In this document: positions 35,569 to 44,111 of the stretch, piece after piece | Layout of the letters: each line of letters begins with the position of its first letter | How positions within the stretch are numbered: position 1 is the first letter of the stretch | Origin: Clostridia bacterium | GTDB lineage: Bacteria > Bacillota > Clostridia > Oscillospirales > Acutalibacteraceae | Assembly: GCA_017399175.1 (NCBI GenBank) | Contig: JAFQEE010000053.1 | Span: 1 to 51,558, forward strand | Length of the DNA stretch: 51,558 nt | Direction of reading: 5' to 3' | Translations under genes and position numbers: made by a program | Notes under the pieces: generated by a model | The model's database searches: none | What the model was told of the DNA's origin: nothing | Seen by the model: only the letters and a program-made list of their open reading frames with translations

Positions 35569-37590
35569 TTAAAATGTGCTGCTCATATCCTCGGTTACTT
35601 TTGAAACAACATTTTTCTTGACCTTTGATGAGGCTGCTTTTTCAGTAAGAAGGTAATAGAACTTATCTTCGTCTATGGGCAGAGTAACAGTTTCGTTTGT
35701 CCACGATGAAAGATGGGCAGCATTTGAAATCATAAGGCCGTTTATGCCTTCTGCGCCTTCGGCAACAAGGGGAGTACCATAAAGAATGTGATCAGAGAAG
35801 GCATTGAGCACACCTGCGTGCTGGTCATTGATACCGTCGGTTTCAACTTCTATTTCTTTGCAAGGAATACTAGCAAAACCATTTTCGCAGTTTGCGATAT
35901 TTTCAGCAAGAGACTCGCTGAGCTCAAACAGAGTGATTTTGTCGCCTTTTTCACAAACAAGCTTTGCTTTATCCATTGTGATTTCAAGTCTGTTTGAACC
36001 GGGGAAATCACCTGTTGATGTCACAAAGACACCTGTTGCACCATTCAAATATTCAGCATAAATTGTAACATCGTCTTCAATTTCAACATCGTGCCATTTG
36101 CCCTCGTGACAGAATGCACGAACCTTCTCCGGCATACCACATATCCATTGCCATAAGTCAAGCTGATGAGGAGACTGATTGAGAAGGACGCCTCCGCCTT
36201 CACCTATCCAGGTTGCTCTCCAACCGCCTGAATTATAATAAGCTTGAGTGCGGTACCAATCGGTGATAATCCAGTTTACACGGCGGATTTCACCGTACTT
36301 TTTGCTATCAACAATTTCTTTGATTTTTCTGTAAACGCAGTTAGTTCTCTGATTGAACATCATCGCAAAGGTTTTGTCCTGCTTTTCGGCAAACTCATTC
36401 ATTTCACGAACCTGCTTTGTGTAAACACCTGCAGGCTTTTCCGAAACTACGTGAAGTCCGTTTTCCAGTGCCTTCATCACAAGCTCGGGGTGAGAATAAT
36501 GGGGAGTGCAGATAATAACTGCATCAACCTCGCCACTTTCGATAAGTTCTGTTGCAGAATTATATCTTTTTGCCCAAGGGAGATTTTCTTTTGACCAGAG
36601 GAGTTTTTCCTCGCAAGTGTCGGCAACAGCAGTTATGCGCATACCCCTGATTTTGCCTGCGAGAAAACTTTTGGCGTGAGAGGTCCCCATATTACCCATA
36701 CCTATAATGCCGAAGCGGATGGGGTGAATTTTGTTTACAATATCATACATCGCATCAGCGGCAGCCTTGAAAGATTCTGCGTGACTCGGGTAAGCATTGA
36801 CTTTTATTTTTCTTACACTGTTAACCACTGCTTCAAGTTTTCCCAGTCCTTCAAAGACCTTGAGGTGAGGCTCAAGAGAAAGAATAACAGCTTTCTTATG
36901 CTTGTCGAATCTTTTCAAGATTTCTTCAACATTGCCGTCACCCTCACCTGCAGGTACTACATCGGAGTTCTCAAAAAGAGCATCCTTGATATGGAAATAT
37001 TCTATGTAATCTTCAAGCAGGTCATAAGCCTTGAGAGTATCAACACCGCACTGTACGAAGTTTGCAGGGTCGAAAACTGCTTTGAGCTTTCCTTCGCAGG
37101 CTTTGAGGATGTCAAGGCATCGTTCTGCGTTATCGCCGTATATGCCTTTTTCGTTTTCATGACAGCAGATAAGTCCCTCTGAAACAGCATAATCGGTCAT
37201 AGCCTTTACTCTGCGGATAACCTCATCTCTGTACTCTTCGTAGGAATCGCCTTCGCTGAAATAGAAACTGAAAATTCTGATATATTTCGCTTCAAGAGTT
37301 TTTGCAACTGCAACGGTATTCTTGAATGCTTCAAAATGAGGCGCAAAATCCTCTTTGATGTTGATTTTACCGTAGCCCGAACCGATAGAAGCAACCTTCA
37401 TTCCCTCGCGGTCAATCTCTTCTTTCATCTCTTTTGCTTGTTCCACTGAGAGATTGTTTATATTAAGAGACTTACCGAAGCCGCGAAGCTCCATATGTGT
37501 AATTCCGTTTTTCTTGCAGGCAGCCATCTGTCCGCCGATAGTTGCTTCTCCTGATTCATCGCAGAATGCTGAATAAATAAAATATGCCAT
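35569..37590 (-). CDS. Sugar-phosphate isomerase/epimerase fused to a Gfo/Idh oxidoreductase
   Basis: A 673-residue fusion. Residues about 1-265 are an AP-endonuclease-2-like TIM barrel (IolE/xylose-isomerase type): GITHMELRGFG, KYIRIFSFYFSEG, CCHENEKGIYGD, VFDPANFVQ and IEYFHIKDA carry its metal-binding His, Glu and Asp. From about 290 a full Gfo/Idh/MocA enzyme follows (GIIGMGNMGTSHAKSF, VVSEKPAGVYTKQ, GGGVLLNQSPHQLDLWQW). In most genomes these are separate, adjacent genes. Fusion suggests consecutive steps on one keto-sugar or inosose intermediate. AAAGGAG ribosome site. Preceded by the putative AraC operator. Confidence 0.85.
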   Translation of the reverse strand: MAYFIYSAFCDESGEATIGGQMAACKKNGITHMELRGFGKSLNINNLSVEQAKEMKEEIDREGMKVASIGSGYGKINIKEDFAPHFEAFKNTVAVAKTLEAKYIRIFSFYFSEGDSYEEYRDEVIRRVKAMTDYAVSEGLICCHENEKGIYGDNAERCLDILKACEGKLKAVFDPANFVQCGVDTLKAYDLLEDYIEYFHIKDALFENSDVVPAGEGDGNVEEILKRFDKHKKAVILSLEPHLKVFEGLGKLEAVVNSVRKIKVNAYPSHAESFKAAADAMYDIVNKIHPIRFGIIGMGNMGTSHAKSFLAGKIRGMRITAVADTCEEKLLWSKENLPWAKRYNSATELIESGEVDAVIICTPHYSHPELVMKALENGLHVVSEKPAGVYTKQVREMNEFAEKQDKTFAMMFNQRTNCVYRKIKEIVDSKKYGEIRRVNWIITDWYRTQAYYNSGGWRATWIGEGGGVLLNQSPHQLDLWQWICGMPEKVRAFCHEGKWHDVEIEDDVTIYAEYLNGATGVFVTSTGDFPGSNRLEITMDKAKLVCEKGDKITLFELSESLAENIANCENGFASIPCKEIEVETDGINDQHAGVLNAFSDHILYGTPLVAEGAEGINGLMISNAAHLSSWTNETVTLPIDEDKFYYLLTEKAASSKVKKNVVSKVTEDMSSTF

Positions 37591-37627
37591 TATTACAGCT
37601 CCTTTACCTTAATAGCTATATTGTTTC

Positions 37628-37669
37628 TATTATACATCTATTTTGTTGTATTTTCCTTAAATATTTTGA
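37628..37669 (-). promoter_or_regulatory. Shared promoter/operator element, copy 1
   Basis: Forty-two bases on the minus strand match 40836-40877 on the plus strand at 38 positions. The element starts TCAAAATATTTAAGGAAAA and ends in a -10-like TGTATAAT. There is no consensus -35 box, which suits activation by the nearby AraC-type protein. It lies 37 bases before the fusion gene start. Confidence 0.7.
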
Positions 37670-37702
37670 TGAATGGAAGGCTTTTTCTTTACTTTTTTGA
37701 TA

Positions 37703-39946
37703 TCATCTGATTTCATAAATCTCAACAGGGCCTGAAAGCCCACTTAAAAGAAGATTCTTTTCAAACTCCAATGCTCTTGCGTGGTAAGGCCCTATGTGCT
37801 TCCGCTCCCACTCCTCGGGTAAATCGAAATAAACAAAGGTATTTGAGGCAGTGTTTGATACAGTTATAATCAACTCGTTTTCCTTTTTCAACAGTGCTTT
37901 ATCAATAACTGCTTCATAAGGCGGCATAAAAAGCTCTGCTATCTTTGTGCCGTTTAAAATCACCTCACAGCTATAATGTATATCACCAAGTGATATTATC
38001 AAATCCTTTGATTTACTGTCATAGGTAAAACTTGTCCTGTACTGACATTTACCTGAAAAATCCTCACCGAATAATGCTGACCAATCGCCGTACATGGTAG
38101 CTGTTTCCTCATCATTGACATCGGTGTAATTCATACCGCTTTTGCTGAGAGTGAATTTTTTAAGTCTCTTTACTTTAAAATCTGTAATGGTACATATTTT
38201 TTTGCTTTTTTTCGGTGCTTTTTTTTCAGTTGTCTTATCGCTCCCCGTTATGAAAACTTTTATTTCACCGCTTTCGAAGCAATAGTTGTCACTTGTTAAA
38301 TATAGTTTTTTGTTAAGTGCATTAAGTTCTCTTGTACCGTCGGGAAGTTGTATTTCAGCATTTACTTTTTCAGCACTCTCATTGAAAACAAGACATATTT
38401 CACAATTACTGTATTTTCTTTTATGTACTCTTAACTGTCCGTTATCGCCCAAAATGTCAAGTTTCGGGAAATATTCAGCATTATCCTTATGGTAAATCTT
38501 ACCTCCACCGCTTTTGAAAATTTCAAGGCGGTGTTTTATTTCATCGGGCATATATTTATCCGCAGGGATATAAACTGTGGTATATTCGGCTCTGCCTGTT
38601 GAAATTATGCCTTTTTTAAGCTTTTCATCATCGCAGTTATGTATAAAATCATCGTCAATGATATCAAACTGTCCGTGATGTCTTTCGATTTCTCTGCCCA
38701 TTTTTTTGTAAGATTTAAGAGCAGTTTCTGTATCATCATCGTTTGCCCACAGTGAACGCATAGGCAGATACAGAGCACATTCCGTGTCGGGTTTACCGCC
38801 CCGCATAAGATATTGTAGGGATGCCATATATCGATTAAACTCAGGAAGATATTCTGCACCGGGAAGCATATTTGAAAAAACCGGACGCTGTCTTACAGCA
38901 TAATAACCCTTATCATCATACATAAGAAGCATAAAGTTGAGAACATTGATGCCCCTTACAAGCTGATAGCCGAGTATATATCGCATTTGTTCATAGGTCA
39001 TTGTTCCGTAAACGGAAAGGGATTCCGTAAGGGAAAGCCCAGAGCCTGACTGCTCTGCCGCTGAAGAAGCAAGACGGGGGAAAAATCCGCAGTCCTTGCC
39101 GGGCATAATCTGTCCCCATATAACATCTACACCGGGTACATCTAAAAGTCGAAGCTGTCTTAAGGGGTGATGAAAGCTTTTTTGGAAGCCGTAAGGCTCG
39201 TTATCTTTATCAAGATGACCGGCAGAAAGCAAACCGTTTTTATTGCACCATTTTTTGATGGGAGTAAAATAGTTTTTAGCAAGAAGATCGGCGCATATAT
39301 CGTGATATATGATATTGAATTCGTGGTCATTATGTTTTTTCATCTTTCTGAGAGAAAGTCTTTTACCTGTACGCTTCTTATATTCTTCTTTTATGCTTTT
39401 TGTAAAAGGCAAAGCACCTATATTAGGCTCGTCGGTGAAGACAAGAGGACTGAATGATTTGAAGCTGTCACCCATTTTTTCTTTATGCTTTTCGTGGGTG
39501 AGAGCAATGAATTTTTCAGTTGCTTTTATGTTTGTAAGGTCAGCCTTTGAATTTGTTTTTACCCGTCCTTTTTCAATATGTGTCAGCCGTAAATCTTTGC
39601 TATCCTTTGTTACAAGACCGTTGGCGTTACCTGAAGGCCAGCCACCCTCATCGTAAAGCCAAAAAAACATCTCTTTTGATGAGGCATAATCTGCCGCAAA
39701 AGAAAGCATTTCAAAATACTCGTCAGAAAGATAAGGTGGCTGAAGATTTGTTATCATCGTTTTCGGTCTGAACTCTTTAGGCAGAGGGATTACATAAACT
39801 CCCCGGATGTTTCTTTCAAACATTTCATCGAGATGTCTTTTTATTACTTCTTTGTTTAATACTTCATTCCACATCCAGGAATAGACGGGATAGTATATGT
39901 TATCGGGAGTGAAAAACTTTTCTGTGTCAAAACTGAAGCTGCTCAT
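37703..39946 (-). CDS. GH106-like glycosidase
   Basis: A 747-residue relative of the enzyme at 12807, though shorter: YYPVYSWMWNEVLNKEVIKRH, FFWLYDEGGWPSGNANGLVT near residue 95, VFTDEPNIGALP near 170 and GLSLTESLSVYG near 305 are the matching stations, and a beta-sandwich C-terminus follows. No signal peptide, so cytosolic. Its ATG overlaps the AraC stop (ATGA), so the regulator and enzyme are translated together. Rhamnosidase-type activity is likely but substrate is not proven; Gln/Glu changes relative to the other copy suggest different specificity. Confidence 0.7.
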   Translation of the reverse strand: MSSFSFDTEKFFTPDNIYYPVYSWMWNEVLNKEVIKRHLDEMFERNIRGVYVIPLPKEFRPKTMITNLQPPYLSDEYFEMLSFAADYASSKEMFFWLYDEGGWPSGNANGLVTKDSKDLRLTHIEKGRVKTNSKADLTNIKATEKFIALTHEKHKEKMGDSFKSFSPLVFTDEPNIGALPFTKSIKEEYKKRTGKRLSLRKMKKHNDHEFNIIYHDICADLLAKNYFTPIKKWCNKNGLLSAGHLDKDNEPYGFQKSFHHPLRQLRLLDVPGVDVIWGQIMPGKDCGFFPRLASSAAEQSGSGLSLTESLSVYGTMTYEQMRYILGYQLVRGINVLNFMLLMYDDKGYYAVRQRPVFSNMLPGAEYLPEFNRYMASLQYLMRGGKPDTECALYLPMRSLWANDDDTETALKSYKKMGREIERHHGQFDIIDDDFIHNCDDEKLKKGIISTGRAEYTTVYIPADKYMPDEIKHRLEIFKSGGGKIYHKDNAEYFPKLDILGDNGQLRVHKRKYSNCEICLVFNESAEKVNAEIQLPDGTRELNALNKKLYLTSDNYCFESGEIKVFITGSDKTTEKKAPKKSKKICTITDFKVKRLKKFTLSKSGMNYTDVNDEETATMYGDWSALFGEDFSGKCQYRTSFTYDSKSKDLIISLGDIHYSCEVILNGTKIAELFMPPYEAVIDKALLKKENELIITVSNTASNTFVYFDLPEEWERKHIGPYHARALEFEKNLLLSGLSGPVEIYEIR

Positions 39947-40761
39947 TTTTCATCCCCCTTACTTTTTTTCTGAACCTTTTTCGGTGAGATGCCGTAAACT
40001 TCCTTGAACTTTTTAGAAAAATAATTGCTGTCCTCAAAGCCGCAGATTTCTGCAACCTTGGTTATATTCTGACCCTCCGCATTTTTGAGAAGCTGTTCAG
40101 CATACTGCAATCTTAAAGAGTTTAGATATTTTGAAAAGCCTAAGCCTGTTTCTTTTTTGAATAGCCTCGAAAAATGCTCAGGACTTACGGAAAACATTTT
40201 TGCCAAAGAAGAAAGTGTTATGTCCGAAGCAAAATTCTCCTTTATATATGCTACTGCCTGCTCAATCACCCTGTTACCGTCGTCAATGTCAATGCAAGAT
40301 TCGGTGTTTCGCATAAGTAGATAAAGCAGTGAATGAGTGTGACAGGAGATTATTTCATCAGAAAAGGAGTCTTTGAGATTATATTCAGCCTCTATTTTTT
40401 CGAGAATTTTTCTTGTTTCATCGGTTACAAAAGGGTTTCTGTAAAGGTAGTTGCCCGTATAAATACTTGACTGTAAAGAATCAGGTATGTACTTACAGGT
40501 GCAGTTGATAAGTATTCTTGAGTGTTCTATGTTATCGTATTTTGTGTGATGAATTATACCGTCGGGGATTATTACAATATCTCCAGACTGAACATTGTAA
40601 ACTTTGTTGTCTATAATATAGGTGCAGTTGCCATCTTCGAGAAAATATATCTCATAAAGGGAATGGTAATGAGGCCAGGAAGTACCCGTTTCGGCAACTC
40701 TTTTACTCATACCATGATGAAAATAAAAATCTTTAGCAGGGTCAAATTTGATATGACTCAT
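39943..40761 (-). CDS. AraC-family regulator with cupin sensor domain
   Basis: A 272-residue transcription factor. The N-terminal cupin (HHGMSKRVAETGTSWPHYHSLYEIYFLEDG) binds a ligand, probably a sugar, and the C-terminal pair of helix-turn-helix motifs (LSSLAKMFSVSPEHFSRLFKKETG and KVAEICGFEDSNYFSKKFKEVYG) binds DNA. First gene of the minus-strand operon and divergent from the anchored phosphoesterase gene. The two shared 42-base elements are its most likely targets. AGGAGG ribosome site. Confidence 0.9.
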   Translation of the reverse strand: MSHIKFDPAKDFYFHHGMSKRVAETGTSWPHYHSLYEIYFLEDGNCTYIIDNKVYNVQSGDIVIIPDGIIHHTKYDNIEHSRILINCTCKYIPDSLQSSIYTGNYLYRNPFVTDETRKILEKIEAEYNLKDSFSDEIISCHTHSLLYLLMRNTESCIDIDDGNRVIEQAVAYIKENFASDITLSSLAKMFSVSPEHFSRLFKKETGLGFSKYLNSLRLQYAEQLLKNAEGQNITKVAEICGFEDSNYFSKKFKEVYGISPKKVQKKSKGDEK

Positions 40762-40788
40762 AATGTACCTCCTTATATTCTTGAGGTG

Positions 40789-40817
40789 ATAATATCATTC
40801 TGTATCAAAAAAGTCAA
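40789..40817 (-). promoter_or_regulatory. Promoter of the AraC operon
   Basis: Minus-strand TTGACT (40812-40817), 17-base spacer, TATTAT (40789-40794). The -35 box lies 18 bases from the divergent operator copy, so binding there could affect both directions. Confidence 0.8.
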
Positions 40818-40835
40818 GAAATGGGTTTAAATCAG

Positions 40836-40877
40836 TCAAAATATTTAAGGAAAACATAACAAATTAGATGTATTATA
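40836..40877 (+). promoter_or_regulatory. Shared promoter/operator element, copy 2
   Basis: Plus-strand partner of the element at 37628-37669. It ends in TATTATATAAT, the likely -10 region of the long plus-strand operon, and again has no consensus -35 box. Confidence 0.7.
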
Positions 40878-40908
40878 TAATTAAAATAATTATAAGGGAA
40901 TGGTATGC

Positions 40909-41997
40909 GTGAAAAAAGGTATTAAAGTTATTATTATGATTTTGCTTGTTGCGATAATCGGCGCGGGAGGTTTTGTGATTTATAAAAGTTCACAGGGCAT
41001 TTCCTATGATATTTCATCGGTTGAAAAGATTAAAAGCGATGTTGAAATTGTTTCAGAGGATATCGATAGTGTTACTATAAAGAAGAACAGTGACAGTAAA
41101 TTCAAGGTGCTGATGTTCACCGATACACACCTTAAAGGTGACAAGGAACTTGATAATATTACGGTTTCATATATGATAAAAAACATTAAGGAGCAGAATC
41201 CCGACCTTGTAATTTTAGGTGGAGATAACGTTACATATGGTTTTAATAAAAAGAGAAATGTTGAGCTTGCAGAACTTTTTGAAAAGCTTGGTGTTTACTG
41301 GGCTACTGTCCTAGGCAATCATGAGGGCGACGGCTTCCTTTCTTATGCAAGAGAAGATGTTATCAAACTGTTTTCTTCTTACGAGCACTGTCTCGTGAAA
41401 GCGGGTAAAGAGGATATTGACGGTAACGGAAACTGCACAATAAACATCCTTAATTCCGACGGTACTCTCAAAGAAGTTTTCTTCCTTATGGATACGGGTG
41501 ATTATATGACCGAGGAAAGTAAGGCTGAATACGGCGTTACCGAAGAAGGAGATGTTTATGACGGTGTAAAGACCTCACAGGTTAATTGGTATAAAGAAAA
41601 GCACGATGCACTTGAAGCTGAATACGGCAAGTTCAAATCCGTAACTGTTGTACATATTCCCCTTTACCAGACCGAAAAGGAATATGCCGAGGGTGATTTC
41701 CTTTACGGCGAAAAGAGAGAGGGCGTCTGCGAGTCGGGCTTTGATGCAGGACTTTTTGATGCTATGAAGGAAAAAGGCAGCGCACAGGCAGTTTACTTCG
41801 GACACGACCACGTAAACAATTTCGGCGTAATGTGTGAGGGAATCCTCCTTTCATATATACAGCCCTCGGGCTATGCCGCATATAATATGCAGACTAAATT
41901 CGATGCACCTGAAAACGAGTGGCTTCAAGGGTGTACAGTTCTTAACATTAAAAATGACGGCACTTATACTGCCGAAAGAATATTTAACCATCAATAA
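40909..41997 (+). CDS. Membrane-anchored metallophosphoesterase
   Basis: A roughly 362-residue calcineurin-like enzyme with an N-terminal anchor (VIIMILLVAIIGAGGFVIY), probably facing outward. Motifs LMFTDTHLKGD, LVILGGDNVTYG, TVLGNHEGDG, VVHIPLYQ and YFGHDHVNNFG are complete. First gene of the plus-strand operon under the second operator. GTG is preferred to an ATG nine bases earlier because AAGGGA is too close to the ATG. Similar to the enzyme at 21238. Role: probably removes phosphate or a phospho-substituent from the glycan before import. Confidence 0.8.
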   Translation: MKKGIKVIIMILLVAIIGAGGFVIYKSSQGISYDISSVEKIKSDVEIVSEDIDSVTIKKNSDSKFKVLMFTDTHLKGDKELDNITVSYMIKNIKEQNPDLVILGGDNVTYGFNKKRNVELAELFEKLGVYWATVLGNHEGDGFLSYAREDVIKLFSSYEHCLVKAGKEDIDGNGNCTINILNSDGTLKEVFFLMDTGDYMTEESKAEYGVTEEGDVYDGVKTSQVNWYKEKHDALEAEYGKFKSVTVVHIPLYQTEKEYAEGDFLYGEKREGVCESGFDAGLFDAMKEKGSAQAVYFGHDHVNNFGVMCEGILLSYIQPSGYAAYNMQTKFDAPENEWLQGCTVLNIKNDGTYTAERIFNHQ

Positions 41998-42012
41998 AAG
42001 GAGTATTATTTT

Positions 42013-43401
42013 ATGAGATACATTGATAACAAAGCTGAAGATGTAAAAATTGCTTACATAGGCGGCGGCTCAAGAGGTTGGGCGTGGGGTCTTATGAGTG
42101 ACCTTGCCACGGCCGGTGATATGAGTGGTGAGGTTTATCTTTATGATATTGACCTTGAAGCCGCAAAGGCAAACGAAACTATAGGCAATATATATAACAA
42201 GCTTCCCGAAACCCTTTCAAAGTGGAGTTACAAAGCTTGTGAAACCATCGGCGAAGCCCTTACGGGTGCAGATTTTGTTATTATCTCCATTCTTCCCGGC
42301 ACGTTTGATGAGATGGAAAGCGATGTTCACGCTCCCGAAGAATACGGCATTTATCAGTCTGTCGGCGACACAACCGGTCCCGGTGGTATTGTCCGTGCTA
42401 TGCGTACTTTGCCGATGTTTGAAGAAATCGCAGAAAATATCAAGAAATATTCACCTGATGCATGGGTTATCAACTACACTAATCCTATGACATTATGTGT
42501 CAAAACTCTTTACAGAGTATTTCCCGAAATTAAGGCTTTCGGTTGCTGTCACGAGGTTTTCGGCACACAGGATATTCTTGCCAAGATGGCAAGTGTGCTT
42601 TTCGGTGACGATGTAAAAAGAAAAGATGTCAAGGTTAATCCCATAGGTGTCAATCACTTTACATGGCTGACAAAAGCAACCTACAGAAATATTGACCTTT
42701 TCCCTTATTACAGACAGTTCTGTGAAAAATATATGGACGGATGCACTGAGTATGTTGACCCCGAGTGGCTTAAAGGCTTTCACGGTAATGCTCACAAGGT
42801 TAAAATTGACCTTTTCCGTCGTTTCGGCTATATTGCCGCCGCAGGTGACAGACATCTTGCAGAATTCTGCGAGGGCAAGTGGTATCTTGAATCTCCCGAA
42901 AGAGTTGAGGATATGCTTTTCCACCTTACTCCTGTCTGGTCAAGAAAGGACGAGCTTAAGGAGCGACTTGAAAAGAGTAAACGCCTTTTAAACGAAGAAG
43001 AGCAAATCAAACTTAAAATAACAGGCGAAGAAGGCGTTAAGCAGATGCGGGCAATTCTCGGTTTGGGTGATTTCGTTACCAATGTTAACCTTCCCAACCG
43101 CGGACAGATTCCAAATCTTCCCCTCGGTGCAGTTGTTGAAACAAATGCTTCCTTTACATCGGGTACTGTAACACCTGTTGTGGCAGGTGAAATACCCAAG
43201 GAGATTTATCCGCTCATTTCCCGTATCTGCACACAGCAGGAAGTACTTTCTGATGCTATTGCAGAAAGAAATATCGATAAGATTTTTGAGGTTTTTGCAA
43301 ACGACCCCCTTGTTACCTGTTCACTCTACGAAGCAAGAGAGCTTTTTGCAAAAATGGTAAACAACACGAAGGCTTATCTTACCGATTATAACTTTGGCTA
43401 A
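42013..43401 (+). CDS. GH4 glycosidase, probable alpha-galacturonidase
   Basis: A 462-residue NAD- and metal-dependent GH4 enzyme. N-terminal AYIGGGSRGWAWGLM is the NAD-binding loop, GDTTGPGGI at 118-126 and NYTNPMT at 154-160 are family motifs, and the metal-binding motif reads C179-H180-E181-V182. CHEV is the active-site motif reported for LplD-type alpha-galacturonidases, unlike CHSV of alpha-glucosidases or alpha-galactosidases. GH4 enzymes work by oxidation, elimination and reduction with a bound NAD. Cytosolic. It would release galacturonate from imported short oligosaccharides; AAAAGGAG ribosome site, 15 bases after the phosphoesterase gene. Confidence 0.85.
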   Translation: MRYIDNKAEDVKIAYIGGGSRGWAWGLMSDLATAGDMSGEVYLYDIDLEAAKANETIGNIYNKLPETLSKWSYKACETIGEALTGADFVIISILPGTFDEMESDVHAPEEYGIYQSVGDTTGPGGIVRAMRTLPMFEEIAENIKKYSPDAWVINYTNPMTLCVKTLYRVFPEIKAFGCCHEVFGTQDILAKMASVLFGDDVKRKDVKVNPIGVNHFTWLTKATYRNIDLFPYYRQFCEKYMDGCTEYVDPEWLKGFHGNAHKVKIDLFRRFGYIAAAGDRHLAEFCEGKWYLESPERVEDMLFHLTPVWSRKDELKERLEKSKRLLNEEEQIKLKITGEEGVKQMRAILGLGDFVTNVNLPNRGQIPNLPLGAVVETNASFTSGTVTPVVAGEIPKEIYPLISRICTQQEVLSDAIAERNIDKIFEVFANDPLVTCSLYEARELFAKMVNNTKAYLTDYNFG

Positions 43402-43416
43402 GAGGTCGGAGAAAAT

Positions 43417-44097
43417 ATGAAAACATTACCTTTAATTTTTGCCGTAATTTCAGCCCTGATGCCTGTTATAACACAAAAAACAGGACTTTCAGAAAAATAC
43501 GGTTTTAAAATGAAAATGCTTTGTGTATTTATGTATCTTATCACAGGTGTTGTTTCGGCAGTTCCCGTTTGCAGAGTAACAGCTTATTCACTCCTTATAC
43601 TTGGTGCTCTTGTTTTCGGTATGCTTGGTGATTTCTTTTTAGAATATAAGGCTAAAAAGCTCTTTCCTTTGGGCACAGCATTTTTCGCCCTTGGGCATAT
43701 TGTTTACAGTTACACATTCCTTTGCATAGGTGATTATAAGGCTTTGTCGCATATAAAAGCTGTTATCGTCATTACAGTTGCTGTTACAGTTATAATTCTG
43801 ATTTTTGCAAAAACAAAGCTTAAATTGCAAGGCAAAAAGAATATGCTTTTAGTTTATGCTCCAGTTCTTGTTTTTGCTTTTGCATGCGCTCTTGTCAAAG
43901 GTATCATTGCTGTTAATGAAAGTAACCTTTCTCTTGGTATGTGTATGATATTCGGCGGTACACTTTTCTTCGTTTCGGATATTATGATAGGTATCGGCAA
44001 GGGCGGTATTAAAAGACCTAAAATTCTCAACAATGCAGTTTCATACACATATTTCCCTGCACAGACACTTTTTGCCCTAAGTATATTTTTTCAATAA
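43417..44097 (+). CDS. YhhN/TMEM86-family membrane protein
   Basis: A 226-residue protein with about seven hydrophobic helices. Conserved family spots are LGDFFLEYKAK near residue 70, SDIMIGIGKG near 185 and NAVSYTYFPAQTLFALS at the end. Characterised eukaryotic relatives are lysoplasmalogenases that cut the vinyl-ether bond of lysoplasmalogens. Bacterial members are often only predicted to do so. It lies inside a glycan operon, 15 bases after GH4, in company with a GDPD gene, which suggests lipid-linked substrates or lipid remodelling. Confidence 0.78.
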   Translation: MKTLPLIFAVISALMPVITQKTGLSEKYGFKMKMLCVFMYLITGVVSAVPVCRVTAYSLLILGALVFGMLGDFFLEYKAKKLFPLGTAFFALGHIVYSYTFLCIGDYKALSHIKAVIVITVAVTVIILIFAKTKLKLQGKKNMLLVYAPVLVFAFACALVKGIIAVNESNLSLGMCMIFGGTLFFVSDIMIGIGKGGIKRPKILNNAVSYTYFPAQTLFALSIFFQ

Positions 44098-44111
44098 CAG
44101 AGGTGTTCAAT

